DNA from: VRUE01 sp963824215
GTDB lineage: Bacteria > Actinomycetota > Thermoleophilia > Solirubrobacterales > 70-9
DNA: 64,000 bases
Reading direction: 5' to 3'
Assembly (NCBI GenBank): GCA_963824215.1
Contig: CAWGOE010000001.1
Span: 372,001 to 436,000 of the forward strand
Shown here: piece after piece, positions 28,439-37,075 of the stretch
How positions within the stretch are numbered: position 1 is the stretch's first letter
Layout of the letters: every line of letters starts with the position of its first letter
The notes under the pieces: model-generated
What the model was told of the DNA's origin: nothing
The model's input: only the letters and a program-made list of their open reading frames with translations
The model's database searches: none
Translations under genes and position numbers: made by a program

Positions 28439-28687
28439 TCAGGGGCGTTTGTGCGCGACGGGCTCGGCCTTCTCGTCGGCGACCGCCGGGCCGGGATCGC
28501 CGGCCGGGATCTCACGCTGACGGGGCTCCTCGTCCTCGTCGCCGCCGCGATCGCCGCTGACGGAGCCGCGGAACTCACGGATCCCACGGCCCAGGGACCG
28601 GCCTAGCTCCGGCAGGCGTTTCGGGCCGAAGACGACCAGGGCGATGATCAAGACTATCGCGAGCTCAAGAGGTCCAACGTTTGGCAT
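28439..28687 (-). CDS. tatA: Sec-independent translocase subunit TatA
   Basis: 82 residues from ATG at 28687; upstream in-frame residues are not Tat-like. A short N-terminal membrane helix (LELAIVLIIALVVFGP) is followed by the TatA hinge FGPKRLPELGRSLGRGIREF and an acidic, disordered tail. It oligomerises with TatC to pass folded proteins across the membrane. It lies immediately upstream of tatC. TatB is not obvious in the window, as is common in minimal TatAC systems. Confidence 0.94.
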   Translation of the reverse strand: MPNVGPLELAIVLIIALVVFGPKRLPELGRSLGRGIREFRGSVSGDRGGDEDEEPRQREIPAGDPGPAVADEKAEPVAHKRP

Positions 28688-28827
28688 CGACCCATGGTAA
28701 CGGGCTACACCCCCCGATCGGATCACTTTGAATCGATGGTTCCCACTACCCGGTTCTGGGGTTTTCTCAAATTGCCACAGAGCTCCCCGAACTTAATCGC
28801 CGTTTTGCGTGTTCGATATTGCAAGCA

Positions 28828-29187
28828 ATGCACAAGGCAAGCCACACTGGGACAAAGGTCGACACTGGACTGCACGTCTGCCCCGAGTGCGGCTCGAACC
28901 TGGTGCAGCCAACGCGCTGGGAACAGACCGCGAAACGCGGGCACTGGCGTCTTTGGCGGCGCTGCCCCGAGTGCGAGTGGTCTCTCGATGGCATCCATGG
29001 CGAGGCCGAAATCGACGCTTTCGACGAGGCCCTCGACGACGGCGCCGAGGCGCTTGCCGCCGAGCTACAGGAGCTCGAACGCGAGAGCATGCGGCAGATC
29101 GCCGAGTCCTTCTCGACCGCTTTGGCCGCAGACCTGATCACGGCGGACGACTTCCGCCTGCCGTTCCAGCGTCTAACGGGCTCTTAG
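28828..29187 (+). CDS. Hypothetical zinc-ribbon protein
   Basis: 119 residues if the ATG at 28828 is used; a TTG nine bases upstream is an alternative, and neither has a strong ribosome site. Two CPEC knuckles (HVCPECGSNLV and RRCPECEWSL) spaced about 30 residues apart form a zinc ribbon. An acidic helical segment (EAEIDAFDEALDDGAEALAAELQEL) follows. It resembles short actinobacterial zinc-ribbon proteins of unknown role. It is convergent with the polyprenyl synthase gene, overlapping it by four bases. Confidence 0.75.
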   Translation: MHKASHTGTKVDTGLHVCPECGSNLVQPTRWEQTAKRGHWRLWRRCPECEWSLDGIHGEAEIDAFDEALDDGAEALAAELQELERESMRQIAESFSTALAADLITADDFRLPFQRLTGS

Positions 29188-30149
29188 CTGTAGCGCTGAA
29201 CGACGCCGTCAGCAACCAGGTCGAAGAGCTTGCGGCGCTCGTGATCGAACCCTGCTGCACCAAGGCGGCGCTTTCCTTCGGCGACCAGCTCGAGGGCCCG
29301 GGAGCGGACCTGCCGCAGCGCGCCGCTGGCCTCGATCAGATCGCATAGTCGCTCAGCGCCCTTGCCGTCGAGGGCTTGCAGATCGATATCGCGGAGGTCA
29401 GGATCCCGCGCGGCGGCGAGGATCAGCGGCAGGGTCACGGTGCCATCGAGCAGGTCGGTCCCGCGCGCCTTGCCGGTTCGCTCCGGCGGCCCGGTGATAT
29501 CGAGGACGTCGTCAAGCAGCTGGAAGCCCAGGCCGATCGAGGCCCCGAAAGCCCCCACAGCCTCGTCATCGCGGCCGAGCAGACAGGCGCATTCGAACAG
29601 GGTGGCGGTCTTCAACCGACAGCGCTCCAAGTAGCGGGTCTCGGCAATCGAAGTGTCATACGCGTCGTGGCGCTGCGCGAGCTCGCCACGGGCCAGGGCG
29701 ACCGAGGCAGCCGATAACAGCTCGACCGAGCGCAGGTCGCCTGGCGAAGCGAGCAGGGCGAAGGCGCGCGAGAAGAGCAAGTCGCCGGTCGCGGTGGCGC
29801 GGGCGCGACCCGATGTAGCGGCAACGGTCGGCTGCCCGCGGCGAAGCGGGGCGGCGTCGAGCACGTCGTCGTGGACCAGCGTCGCCATGTGGATCAACTC
29901 GATCGCCGCCGCAGCGCGGACGACCTCCTCGCCCCCCTCCTCCCCTGCACTGAGCAGAACCAGCATCGGCCGCAACCGCTTGCCGCCGGCCTCCAGGGTC
30001 GTCGCCGCATCGTGCGCGAGCGCATCGCCGTGGCCGTCGCCCTGCTCACGCAGGATCTCCTCAACCCGACCGAGTCGTGCCGGCAGCCAGCGGCTCGAGG
30101 CGTCGAGGACCGCGGTCACTGGCGGCGGGACGGCGGAGTGGCGGGTCAC
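29184..30149 (-). CDS. polyprenyl diphosphate synthase (menaquinone side chain)
   Basis: Trans-prenyltransferase of 321 residues that elongates allylic diphosphates with IPP. It has GGKRLRPML (about residue 56), the first Asp-rich motif LVHDDVLD (about 92-99) and the second QLLDDVLD (about 215-222). Product length cannot be read from the motifs alone. The adjacent menG, overlapping by four bases, and the quinol oxidising qcr genes favour the side chain of menaquinone. A role in carotenoid or undecaprenyl-like lipids is less likely. Confidence 0.9.
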   Translation of the reverse strand: MTRHSAVPPPVTAVLDASSRWLPARLGRVEEILREQGDGHGDALAHDAATTLEAGGKRLRPMLVLLSAGEEGGEEVVRAAAAIELIHMATLVHDDVLDAAPLRRGQPTVAATSGRARATATGDLLFSRAFALLASPGDLRSVELLSAASVALARGELAQRHDAYDTSIAETRYLERCRLKTATLFECACLLGRDDEAVGAFGASIGLGFQLLDDVLDITGPPERTGKARGTDLLDGTVTLPLILAAARDPDLRDIDLQALDGKGAERLCDLIEASGALRQVRSRALELVAEGKRRLGAAGFDHERRKLFDLVADGVVQRYS

Positions 30150-30820
30150 CCTTGCGTTGCGACGCCGCTGTGGATCGCGATGATCCCGCCGGCGAGGACA
30201 GTCCAGCGGATCCGCTCCAGGCCCGCCCGGTCCATCTTCTCGGCGAGCGCGCGAGGGCTGGGAAAGCTGCGCACCGACTCGGGCAGGTAGCTGTAGGCCT
30301 CCGAATCGCCGGCGAGCGCGCCGAGGACCGGGACCGCCCGGTCGAACCAGAGCGAGTAGAAGGTCGAGAGCGGCGGCCTCATCGGCTGGGTGATCTCGAG
30401 GATCACGAGGCGACCGCCGGGGCGCAGGACGCGGGTGAGCTCACGCAACCCCCCGTCGAGGTCGGAGAGGTTACGGACGCCGAAGCCGACCGTAACGGCA
30501 TCGAAGCGCCCGTCGTCGTAGGGAAGCTGCAGCGCGTCGGCCCACTCGAAGCGGACCCCCGAGGCGCCTTGGCCGCTCGCCTTCTCCCGTGCCAGATCAA
30601 GCATCGGCTCCGAGAAGTCGCAGCCGATCACGTGACCTCCGGGGTGGACTCGACCCGCCAGCTCCAACGCCAGATCGCCGGTGCCGCAGCAGACGTCGAG
30701 TGCGGAATCCCCTGCCCCAAGCTCGGTCCGATCGCCGGCGCGCTGACGCCAGCGGTGGTGCAGGCCCGCCGTCATCACTGAGTTGAGCAGGTCATAGCGC
30801 CGCGCGACCCGGTCGAACAT
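30146..30820 (-). CDS. menG: demethylmenaquinone methyltransferase
   Basis: SAM-dependent methyltransferase of 224 residues acting in the last step of menaquinone synthesis. It starts with the UbiE/MenG signature MFDRVARRYDLLNSVMTAGLHHRWR, followed by SAM motif I LDVCCGTGDLALELA and GFGVRNLSDLDGGLRELTRVLRPGG and the C-terminal YSLWFDRAVPVLG and SYSYLPES-like YSYLPESVR. The N-terminus is shorter than usual by about 10 residues, so a non-ATG start a little upstream is possible. It overlaps the polyprenyl synthase gene by four bases. Confidence 0.93.
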   Translation of the reverse strand: MFDRVARRYDLLNSVMTAGLHHRWRQRAGDRTELGAGDSALDVCCGTGDLALELAGRVHPGGHVIGCDFSEPMLDLAREKASGQGASGVRFEWADALQLPYDDGRFDAVTVGFGVRNLSDLDGGLRELTRVLRPGGRLVILEITQPMRPPLSTFYSLWFDRAVPVLGALAGDSEAYSYLPESVRSFPSPRALAEKMDRAGLERIRWTVLAGGIIAIHSGVATQG

Positions 30821-30872
30821 GCGGTTGACCTGCCCGGCGAACTGGGCCGAGTCCCGTGAGGGCTTGGCGCCG

Positions 30873-31574
30873 CTAGTCGAGCGAGGCGAGGAAATCGGCG
30901 AGCTCGTTGAGCTTTTTCGGCGGAAGTTCGCGATAGGAGGGCATGATGCCAGGCCCGATCTCCACCGAGCGGACGATCGCCGCGCGCGGCACCCGCTCGG
31001 CGATGTGGGTCAGGTCGGGGCCTGGGCCGTGATTGCCGTTCTCGCCAAGCTTGTGGCAGGCGAGGCAGCCGGCGCCGGCGACGACCTCCTTGCCGGCCTC
31101 ATAGCGGGGCGCCACCTCCATCTCGATCTCGGTTGGTGGGCCGGCGGTGGCGCCGAGGAAGGTGAGATAGGCCATCGCGACGATCGTCAGCACTCCGGCC
31201 GTAGTCGCGATCGGCCGCCGCGCCGGATTGCGCTCCGGGCCACGATCGTAGAAGGGCAGCAAGAGGAGCAAGACCATGCAGATCGTCGGCACGCCGATCG
31301 TCGCGATCGGGACCAGCTCCGGCGGTTTGATCACGCGCAGGAGCTCGAAGAGGAAGAAGAAGTACCACTCGGGCCGGGGCACGTAGGTGGTCGAGGTCGG
31401 GTCGGCCTTCGGGCCCTGCTCAGCCCCAAGGATGAGCGACATCGCAATGACCACCGCAGCGACGATCAACATCATCGTCGAGTCCTTCATAACGGCGTAG
31501 GGGAAGAAGGGCTTGCCCTTCTTCTTCAGCAGCTCGTACTCCTCAAGGTAGGCCTGCTTGTCTGAGGGCTTCAT
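30873..31574 (-). CDS. qcrC: menaquinol:cytochrome c reductase, cytochrome b/c fusion subunit
   Basis: 233 residues from ATG at 31574. The N-terminal part is the C-terminal half of cytochrome b (subunit IV-like): VPRPEWYFFFLFELLRVIKPPELVPIA, with three to four membrane spans. It is fused to a C-terminal cytochrome c domain with heme motif CLACH and a distal methionine candidate in GPGIMPSYRELP. This split-b plus c arrangement is that of Bacillus-type QcrC rather than the two-heme QcrC of mycobacteria. It is the last gene of qcrA-qcrB-qcrC, separated from qcrB by hairpin D3. Confidence 0.92.
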   Translation of the reverse strand: MKPSDKQAYLEEYELLKKKGKPFFPYAVMKDSTMMLIVAAVVIAMSLILGAEQGPKADPTSTTYVPRPEWYFFFLFELLRVIKPPELVPIATIGVPTICMVLLLLLPFYDRGPERNPARRPIATTAGVLTIVAMAYLTFLGATAGPPTEIEMEVAPRYEAGKEVVAGAGCLACHKLGENGNHGPGPDLTHIAERVPRAAIVRSVEIGPGIMPSYRELPPKKLNELADFLASLD

Positions 31575-31575
31575 C

Positions 31576-31677
31576 GATGATCCCCCTGGCCGGCGCATAT
31601 CGGCGTCCTCGGTCGCTCGCGTGCAGAGCACGCCACGCTCCCTGCGTCCTTGATCTGCTTGGCCAGGCGAATCATCC
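31576..31677. repeat. Hairpin element D3 between qcrB and qcrC (minus-strand orientation)
   Basis: Arms 31576-31591 and 31661-31676 pair imperfectly (shared GATGAT and CCTGGCC). Read on the minus strand, the core is AAGGACGCAGGGAGC (31639-31653), a stem GCGTGC/GCACGC, then GAGCGACCGAGGACGCCG. The two conserved blocks match D1 and D2, while arms and stem differ but still pair. It spans from the qcrB stop, inside the right arm, to one base before the qcrC start. Confidence 0.82.
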
Positions 31678-32550
31678 GTCCGCCCCATTCGTACCGGCGT
31701 CCAATTGGGAGGCTGGCATAGCCGCTTTGGGCTTCTCAGCGCGCAGCCACGGCGGCGCGGTCGTGCCCAGCTTGACCACGAGGTAAAGATGGGCGCCGAT
31801 CAGGGCGATGATCGCGCCGGGCAGGAGCAGCATGTGGATCGCGTAGAAACGCGAGAGCGTCGTCGCGCCCAGCTCTGGACCAGCGCGGAGGAAATCACTC
31901 AGGTAGGGGCCCACAATGGGGCCGGTGCCGTTGATGTTGATGCCGACCACCGAGGCCCAGAAGGAGCGCTGGTCGAAAGGCAACAGGTAGCCGGTGAAGG
32001 CCATCGTCATCGTCAGGATCAAGAGCACGACCCCGATCACCCAGTTGAGCTCGCGCGGGTACTTGTAGGCGCCGAAGAAGAAGGTGCGCCCCATGTGGAG
32101 GAAGATCAGGATCACCATCAGGCTCGAGCCCCATTTGTGCATGCCGTGCACGAAGGCGCCGAGGAAGACCTCGTTGTTGATATGGGAGATCGAGGCGTAG
32201 GCCTGGGTCGTCGATGGCGTGTAGAACATCGCCAGGAAGACGCCCGTCAGTGCCTGCACGATGAAGGCAAACAGCGTCGCCGAGCCGAGCGTGTAGAACC
32301 AGTTGGTCCCCTTCGGCACCTTGCGGTAGAGCATCCCGGTGAGGAAGCCGGTGGCCCCGGTGCGCTGGTCGACCCAGGCGAGGACGTCGACGGGCGCCTC
32401 TTTGGCTTTGTCGGCGAGCTTCGCGGTGTCGGAGGGCCGCTCCGGCGGAGAGCTCTTCAGGTCGGCCGGAGCAGCGCCCTTGGCGCCGTTGCCCTGCCCG
32501 GGCTTGGCCGGTTTGCGCAGTGGCGCGGGGATTAGCGAGTCGAGTTTCAT
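31672..32550 (-). CDS. qcrB: menaquinol:cytochrome c reductase, cytochrome b N-terminal subunit
   Basis: 292 residues. A ~65-residue hydrophilic Pro/Lys-rich N-terminal extension precedes the four-helix cytochrome b domain. Heme-ligand histidines lie in FVHGMHKWGSS, LIFLHMGRTF, FYAIHMLLLP and IGAHLYLVVK. The quinone-site-like segment GYLLPFDQRSFWASVVG is intact. It works with the Rieske protein and QcrC to pass electrons from menaquinol to cytochrome c while moving protons. The last codons and stop lie in hairpin D3. It starts 10 bases after qcrA. Confidence 0.95.
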   Translation of the reverse strand: MKLDSLIPAPLRKPAKPGQGNGAKGAAPADLKSSPPERPSDTAKLADKAKEAPVDVLAWVDQRTGATGFLTGMLYRKVPKGTNWFYTLGSATLFAFIVQALTGVFLAMFYTPSTTQAYASISHINNEVFLGAFVHGMHKWGSSLMVILIFLHMGRTFFFGAYKYPRELNWVIGVVLLILTMTMAFTGYLLPFDQRSFWASVVGININGTGPIVGPYLSDFLRAGPELGATTLSRFYAIHMLLLPGAIIALIGAHLYLVVKLGTTAPPWLRAEKPKAAMPASQLDAGTNGADG

Positions 32551-32560
32551 CAGCTATCCA

Positions 32561-33241
32561 TCAACCACTCGGTGGGGGGAACGTGGACGGACGCGGCGGG
32601 TAGAGGTATTCCCAGATCCCGCCGGTGAACTCGCCGGGATCGCGGGCGCGCACCGGCTCCAGCTGCGAGGTGACACTGAAGCGGGGCCCGAGCTCTACCT
32701 GGCCGTTGCGGATCCGGGTCTGGAACTGGTCGAGCGGCCGAACCGGCGGACCGCCGAGAACTTTGCCGACGAAGTCGTAAACGCCGCCGTGGCAGGGGCA
32801 GATGAAGTTGCCCGCGGCCTCGACGAAGCGCACCGGGCAGCCGAGGTGGACGCAGCGGTTGGAGACGGCGACGATCTGCTTTGGATCCTCGTCGAGCTCC
32901 TTCGACCCCTTGCGCACGTAGGCCGTCGTCTTGCCGGCGTCGCCGATCCCCTCGGTTTCGGTGAAGACAACCTGGCGGTAGGTGTCGCGGGCAAAGTCGT
33001 CGACCGGGCCGACCGCCTCCCAGCGCTCCTTGCCGCGGTGGAAGATCGGCGCCACGGCAAAGCCAACCGCGGGCAGGACGATCGCGGCGCCGGCAACGCC
33101 GCCGATCCCCTGAGCGGCGATCGTGAAGGCGCGCCGGCGCGTCATCGACTCGCCCTCGAAGTAGCCAGGGGGTGCAGGCTTTGCCCGCTCGGCCGGGCTC
33201 GTGGCCTCGGTCCCGTTTCGCTTGTTTGCCTCGTCAGCCAT
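32561..33241 (-). CDS. qcrA: menaquinol:cytochrome c reductase, Rieske iron-sulfur subunit
   Basis: 226 residues. A Tat-type signal/anchor is at about 32-65: MTRRRAFTIAAQGIGG, then AGAAIVLPAVGFAV. The Rieske [2Fe-2S] domain has CVHLGCPV (about 129-136) and CPCHGGVYD, with both Cys-His pairs present, and GGPPVRPL. It accepts electrons from menaquinol outside the membrane. It heads the qcrABC operon, and the TatAC genes are about 4 kb away. A divergent MMPL gene starts 148 bases upstream, so the spacer likely holds promoters for both. Confidence 0.95.
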   Translation of the reverse strand: MADEANKRNGTEATSPAERAKPAPPGYFEGESMTRRRAFTIAAQGIGGVAGAAIVLPAVGFAVAPIFHRGKERWEAVGPVDDFARDTYRQVVFTETEGIGDAGKTTAYVRKGSKELDEDPKQIVAVSNRCVHLGCPVRFVEAAGNFICPCHGGVYDFVGKVLGGPPVRPLDQFQTRIRNGQVELGPRFSVTSQLEPVRARDPGEFTGGIWEYLYPPRPSTFPPPSG

Positions 33242-33389
33242 GTGTGCCAGGAGGAAGGGCCGGGGAGTTTATTGGCTCGGCGGCGAGACCGAGTTCGAGA
33301 CTATCCGGGCCTGTTCCGTGCCTGGGCTTTGTGTACAGAAGATTAACGACGTCGCCAGCTCGGCCAGGCGGGCTGGTATAAGCGCCTAG

Positions 33390-36300
33390 GTGCTTACTCG
33401 CCGAGGGGAGGAGAGGCGACAGCCGCTCTCGCTGCGGCGGCCTAAGGTCGTGCTGGCGGCCGCGCTAGCGGTAATCGCGGTGCTCGCGGTGCTCGGCCAG
33501 GGCGTCGAGGAGAAGCTGCGGCCAACCTCGCTCAGTGTTCCCGGGACCGAGTCAGGGCGTGCCAGCGAGCTGGTCAAACGCTACTTCGGTGATACCGCCC
33601 CCTTCGCAATCCTGCTCCAGGGCCCGCCGGCCGAGCTCGACCGGCAAGGGCCGGCACTGATCCGCGAGCTGCGCACCGACCCGGCCGTCTCCACGGTTTC
33701 ACCGTGGGACAAAGGCAGCGTCGGCAACCTGCGGCCCAGCCCGCGCAAGGCGCTGATCCTCGTCGACTTTCACGTCGACGAGGCGGAGGCGGTGGAGAAC
33801 ACCGTCCCTTATCTGGACCGCACGCTCGACGAGGAGATCGAGCCGCCGGTCAGTGCAGCGCAGAGCGGCTTCGCCAGTCTCTCCCGGGCGACTATCGAGG
33901 AGTCGGTCCACTCGACCGAGGTGGCGGAGCTGGTCGCGATCCCGTTCCTGCTGCTCGTTCTGCTGCTCGTCTTCCGCTCGCCGGTAGCCGCGGCGATCCC
34001 GCTTGCCTTCGGCGCGGTCACCGTCACCGCCTCGCGCGGTGTGCTCGCCCTTGCCGCCAACTGGATCACCATCGACGGCTTCGCGCTGACCGTCTGCGTG
34101 ATGATGGGGCTGGCCCTCGGCGTCGACTACGCGCTGCTGATGGTCTCCCGCTTCCGCGAGGAGCTCGAGGCAGGCACGGCGCCGCTCGAGGCGGCAAGGA
34201 TGACCCGGCGCACGGCGGGGCGGACCACCGCATTTGCCGGCTCGACCCTCTTCCTGGCAATGCTGGTGACGCTGTTCGTGATGCCGGGGAACCTGCTGCT
34301 CTCGCTGGCAGGCACGGCGATCATCGTTACCGGGATCAGCGTCCTCGTCGCCGCCCTGGTCGGCCCGGCACTGCTCGCCGTGACCGGCCACAACGTCAAC
34401 CGCTGGCGGGTCGGCCGCGAGAGCGACGGTGGCGGGGTGATGACGCTGGTGCGCGGTGCGCTCAGCCGCCCCCTGGTGGCGGTGATTCTGATCGGCATCG
34501 TCGTACTGGTGCTTGCCGCCCCGGTGGTCGCGCTGAAAACCGGGCCACCCAGCGCCGAGCAACTCCCCACGTCCAACCCCGCCCGCGGGGAAGCCGAACT
34601 GATCGCCGACGCGATCGGGCCGGGCTGGGAAGCGCCCTTCGTCGTCGTCGCGGTCTCCAACGAGGGCCCGATCACCGAAGCTGACTCGCTCAGGGCGCTG
34701 ACCCGCTGGCAGCACCGGATCGCCGAGGATCCAGGGGTTCAGGCAGTGATTGGCCCGGCCCCGATCAAACGGCAAGTGAAGCCGCTGCAAAAGACGGGGA
34801 ATGACCTGCTCGCCGGTCGCGGCGAAGCCGATCCCGAACAGCTGACGACGTTGGGCGAGAAACTGGGCACGGCCGCCAAAGGCGTGCAGAAATTGCGCTC
34901 GGGGATCTCTAAAGCCAGCCACGGCGCCGGCCTGCTCGCCGAAGGAGCGGGCAAAGCGGGTGACGGCGCTGAGACGCTCGGCGGGGGAATCTCCCGGCTT
35001 GCCTCGGGGGCAGAGCAAGCCGCCGGCGCGCTCAACCGCCTTGCCGATGGCTCGGGCAAACTGGCCGAGGGTCAGCGCACCGCCCAGCTCGGAGCGTTCT
35101 CGGTGGAAGGCGCTTCCGAGGAACTGCTTGGTGGGCTGGAAGGCAACGGGCTGCAGCGGGCTCGCGACCTGCGAGCCGAGCTGACGCAGCGGGCCGCGAC
35201 CGACCCGAGCCTCGCGCCGCAAGTACGTGAAGCGGAAAGACTGGTCGAATCGCTGGCAATCGCGCGCAATGAAGCAAGGCGCGTCAACAGCCAGGCGACG
35301 CGGCTGCACGACGGCCAGGTGAAACTGGCTGACGCGACCGTCAAATTGCACGACGGCGCCTCCGAACTTGCCGGTGAGACCGAGAAACTGCCGGGGGCTC
35401 TGGGCAAACTCGAAGGGGGCGCCTCACAACTTGCCGATGGCCTCGGCCAGCTGCGCGGTGGCGCCGACACGCTTGGCGAGCGCCTCGCCGAAGGGTTCAA
35501 CCGCTCTCAGCCCCTGCAGACCAAACTGCGCGACGGCCACGTCGAAGTATCGGTCAGCGCCCGCAAGGTAAACCGCAAAGTCGACCGGCTGCGCAGGAGC
35601 TCGCCGGGGATATTCGATTCCGGCTACTTCGTCCTCTCCAGCCTGGCCGGCGCCCCGCAGAACGAGCGCGAGCGCGTCTCCGGCATCGTCGACCTCGACA
35701 GCGGCCAGGCCGCGCAGATGGTCGTGATCCCCCGCTACACCTTCAACACCGATGGTTCGACGGCGCTGAACGAGCGGTTGAAGCGGGACGCGGACGGGCT
35801 CGCGGCGGCAACCGGTGCCACCACCGGGGTCACCGGCGCCGCGGCGGAACTGATCGATTACACCGAGGTGATCTCCGAGCGACTGCCGCTGATGATCGGC
35901 GTGATCACGATCGCGACCTTCCTGATCCTCGTCGTGATCCTGCGGGCGCTGCTGCTGGCCGCGATCGCGGTCGCACTCAACCTGGTCACGGTCGCCGTTG
36001 CCTTCGGCGTTTTGACCCTGCTCTTCGACGTCCCCGCTGGATGGCCGTTGGGTGGGCATACCTACGTCGACGCGATCGGGGCAGCCGGGATCTTCGGGAT
36101 CATCTTCGGCTTATCGATCGACTACGCCGTGTTCTTGCTGATGCGAATGCGGGAGCACTACGAGAACAACGCCTCCAACGAGGAGGCGATCGTCTTCGGC
36201 CTCGACAAAACGGCGCGAGTGATCACCGGCGCCGCGGCAATCATGATGGCTGTCTTTGTTGCCTTTGCCGGCGCCAACATCGCTACGGTCAGCCAGCTTG

Positions 36301-36461
36301 GCACCGGCTTGGCGGTCGCCGTGCTGCTCGATGCGACCGTTGTCCGGATCGTCCTTCTGCCGGCGTTGATGCTGCTGCTCGGCGACAAGGTCTGGTGGCT
36401 GCCGCGGCCGTTGGAGAAAATCCTGCCCGAAATCGATCTTCACGGCTCGCGGGCGGGTTGA
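33390..36461 (+). CDS. MMPL/RND-family transporter with YhgE-like coiled-coil domain, copy 2
   Basis: 1023 residues from GTG, a paralogue of the MMPL protein at 21748 along its whole length. Shared segments include RQGPALIRELR, VVSPWD-like STVSPWDKG, VFRSPVAAAIPLAFGAVTV, GLALGVDYALLMVSRFREELE and FGLSIDYAVFLLMRMREHYE. The second extracytoplasmic loop is again a long LASGA / LADGSG / LRGGAD repeat region. RND proton-relay aspartates of the GxxxDY type are present in both halves (GVDYALL and SIDYAVF). A secreted helical protein and a four-cysteine protein follow on the same strand. Substrate unknown; lipid export is the family precedent. Confidence 0.92.
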   Translation: MLTRRGEERRQPLSLRRPKVVLAAALAVIAVLAVLGQGVEEKLRPTSLSVPGTESGRASELVKRYFGDTAPFAILLQGPPAELDRQGPALIRELRTDPAVSTVSPWDKGSVGNLRPSPRKALILVDFHVDEAEAVENTVPYLDRTLDEEIEPPVSAAQSGFASLSRATIEESVHSTEVAELVAIPFLLLVLLLVFRSPVAAAIPLAFGAVTVTASRGVLALAANWITIDGFALTVCVMMGLALGVDYALLMVSRFREELEAGTAPLEAARMTRRTAGRTTAFAGSTLFLAMLVTLFVMPGNLLLSLAGTAIIVTGISVLVAALVGPALLAVTGHNVNRWRVGRESDGGGVMTLVRGALSRPLVAVILIGIVVLVLAAPVVALKTGPPSAEQLPTSNPARGEAELIADAIGPGWEAPFVVVAVSNEGPITEADSLRALTRWQHRIAEDPGVQAVIGPAPIKRQVKPLQKTGNDLLAGRGEADPEQLTTLGEKLGTAAKGVQKLRSGISKASHGAGLLAEGAGKAGDGAETLGGGISRLASGAEQAAGALNRLADGSGKLAEGQRTAQLGAFSVEGASEELLGGLEGNGLQRARDLRAELTQRAATDPSLAPQVREAERLVESLAIARNEARRVNSQATRLHDGQVKLADATVKLHDGASELAGETEKLPGALGKLEGGASQLADGLGQLRGGADTLGERLAEGFNRSQPLQTKLRDGHVEVSVSARKVNRKVDRLRRSSPGIFDSGYFVLSSLAGAPQNERERVSGIVDLDSGQAAQMVVIPRYTFNTDGSTALNERLKRDADGLAAATGATTGVTGAAAELIDYTEVISERLPLMIGVITIATFLILVVILRALLLAAIAVALNLVTVAVAFGVLTLLFDVPAGWPLGGHTYVDAIGAAGIFGIIFGLSIDYAVFLLMRMREHYENNASNEEAIVFGLDKTARVITGAAAIMMAVFVAFAGANIATVSQLGTGLAVAVLLDATVVRIVLLPALMLLLGDKVWWLPRPLEKILPEIDLHGSRAG

Positions 36462-36579
36462 CACGGGTGCGGGACACAGAAACTCATGTATTTTTGAAAT
36501 CAGGTTTGAGAAACAGGGGATCGGCTGGGGCCTTTGCGTCGTCGCCGGACAAGCCAGAGCAAACAGGAGGATTGATCTA

Positions 36580-37074
36580 GTGGGAAGCTCAGCAAGGATC
36601 TCGCGGCTGCCGGCACTCGGCCTCGTCTTGGCCGTCGCGTTGCTGGTGACGGCGCCGCTCGCGCTCGCCGACGAACGGGACGAATACGTCGAAAGGGTCG
36701 AGCCGATCTGCAAGGCCAACACCGATGCCAACGCGCGCATCCTCAAAGGCGTCAAAGAGCAGGTCAAAGCCGACAAGCTGGTGCCGGCTGGGAAGCGCTT
36801 CATCCGCGCCTCTGGCGCGCTCGGCAAGTCGGTCACCCAGATCGCCGCAGTGCCGCAGCCGGCGGCCGACGAAGCCAAGCTGACGAAATGGATCGGCTAC
36901 CTGAAGGCGGAGAAGTCCTACCTGCAGAAAATCGGCCAGGCGCTGAAGGCCGAGAACAAGTTCAAAGCGCAGAAACTCGCGGTCGAGCTCAACAAGAACA
37001 ACAACAAAGCCAACAACACGGTGATCAGCTTCGGCTTCGATGAGTGCCGGATCGATTCCTCGAGGTTCATCTAG
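36580..37074 (+). CDS. Secreted helical two-cysteine protein, unknown function
   Basis: 164 residues from GTG, preceded by ACAGGAGG at 36566-36573 region. Signal peptide: LPALGLVLAVALLVTAPLALA, cleavage near ALA. The mature part is helical and Lys/Ala-rich (YVERVEPICKANTDANARIL, GKRFIRASGALGKSVTQI, KFKAQKLAVELNKNNNKANN). It has one cysteine near each end (EPICKA and FDECRI), which could form a disulfide. I recognise the pattern as a recurrent hypothetical secreted protein but know no function. It is one base from the next gene, so the two are probably translated together. Confidence 0.78.
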   Translation: MGSSARISRLPALGLVLAVALLVTAPLALADERDEYVERVEPICKANTDANARILKGVKEQVKADKLVPAGKRFIRASGALGKSVTQIAAVPQPAADEAKLTKWIGYLKAEKSYLQKIGQALKAENKFKAQKLAVELNKNNNKANNTVISFGFDECRIDSSRFI

Positions 37075-37075
37075 G

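Noticed and set aside
33699..35351. 550-codon minus-strand open frame inside the second MMPL gene
   Set aside because: Composition-driven antisense frame rich in R, A, H and Q with no motifs; the plus-strand product is a clear RND porter.
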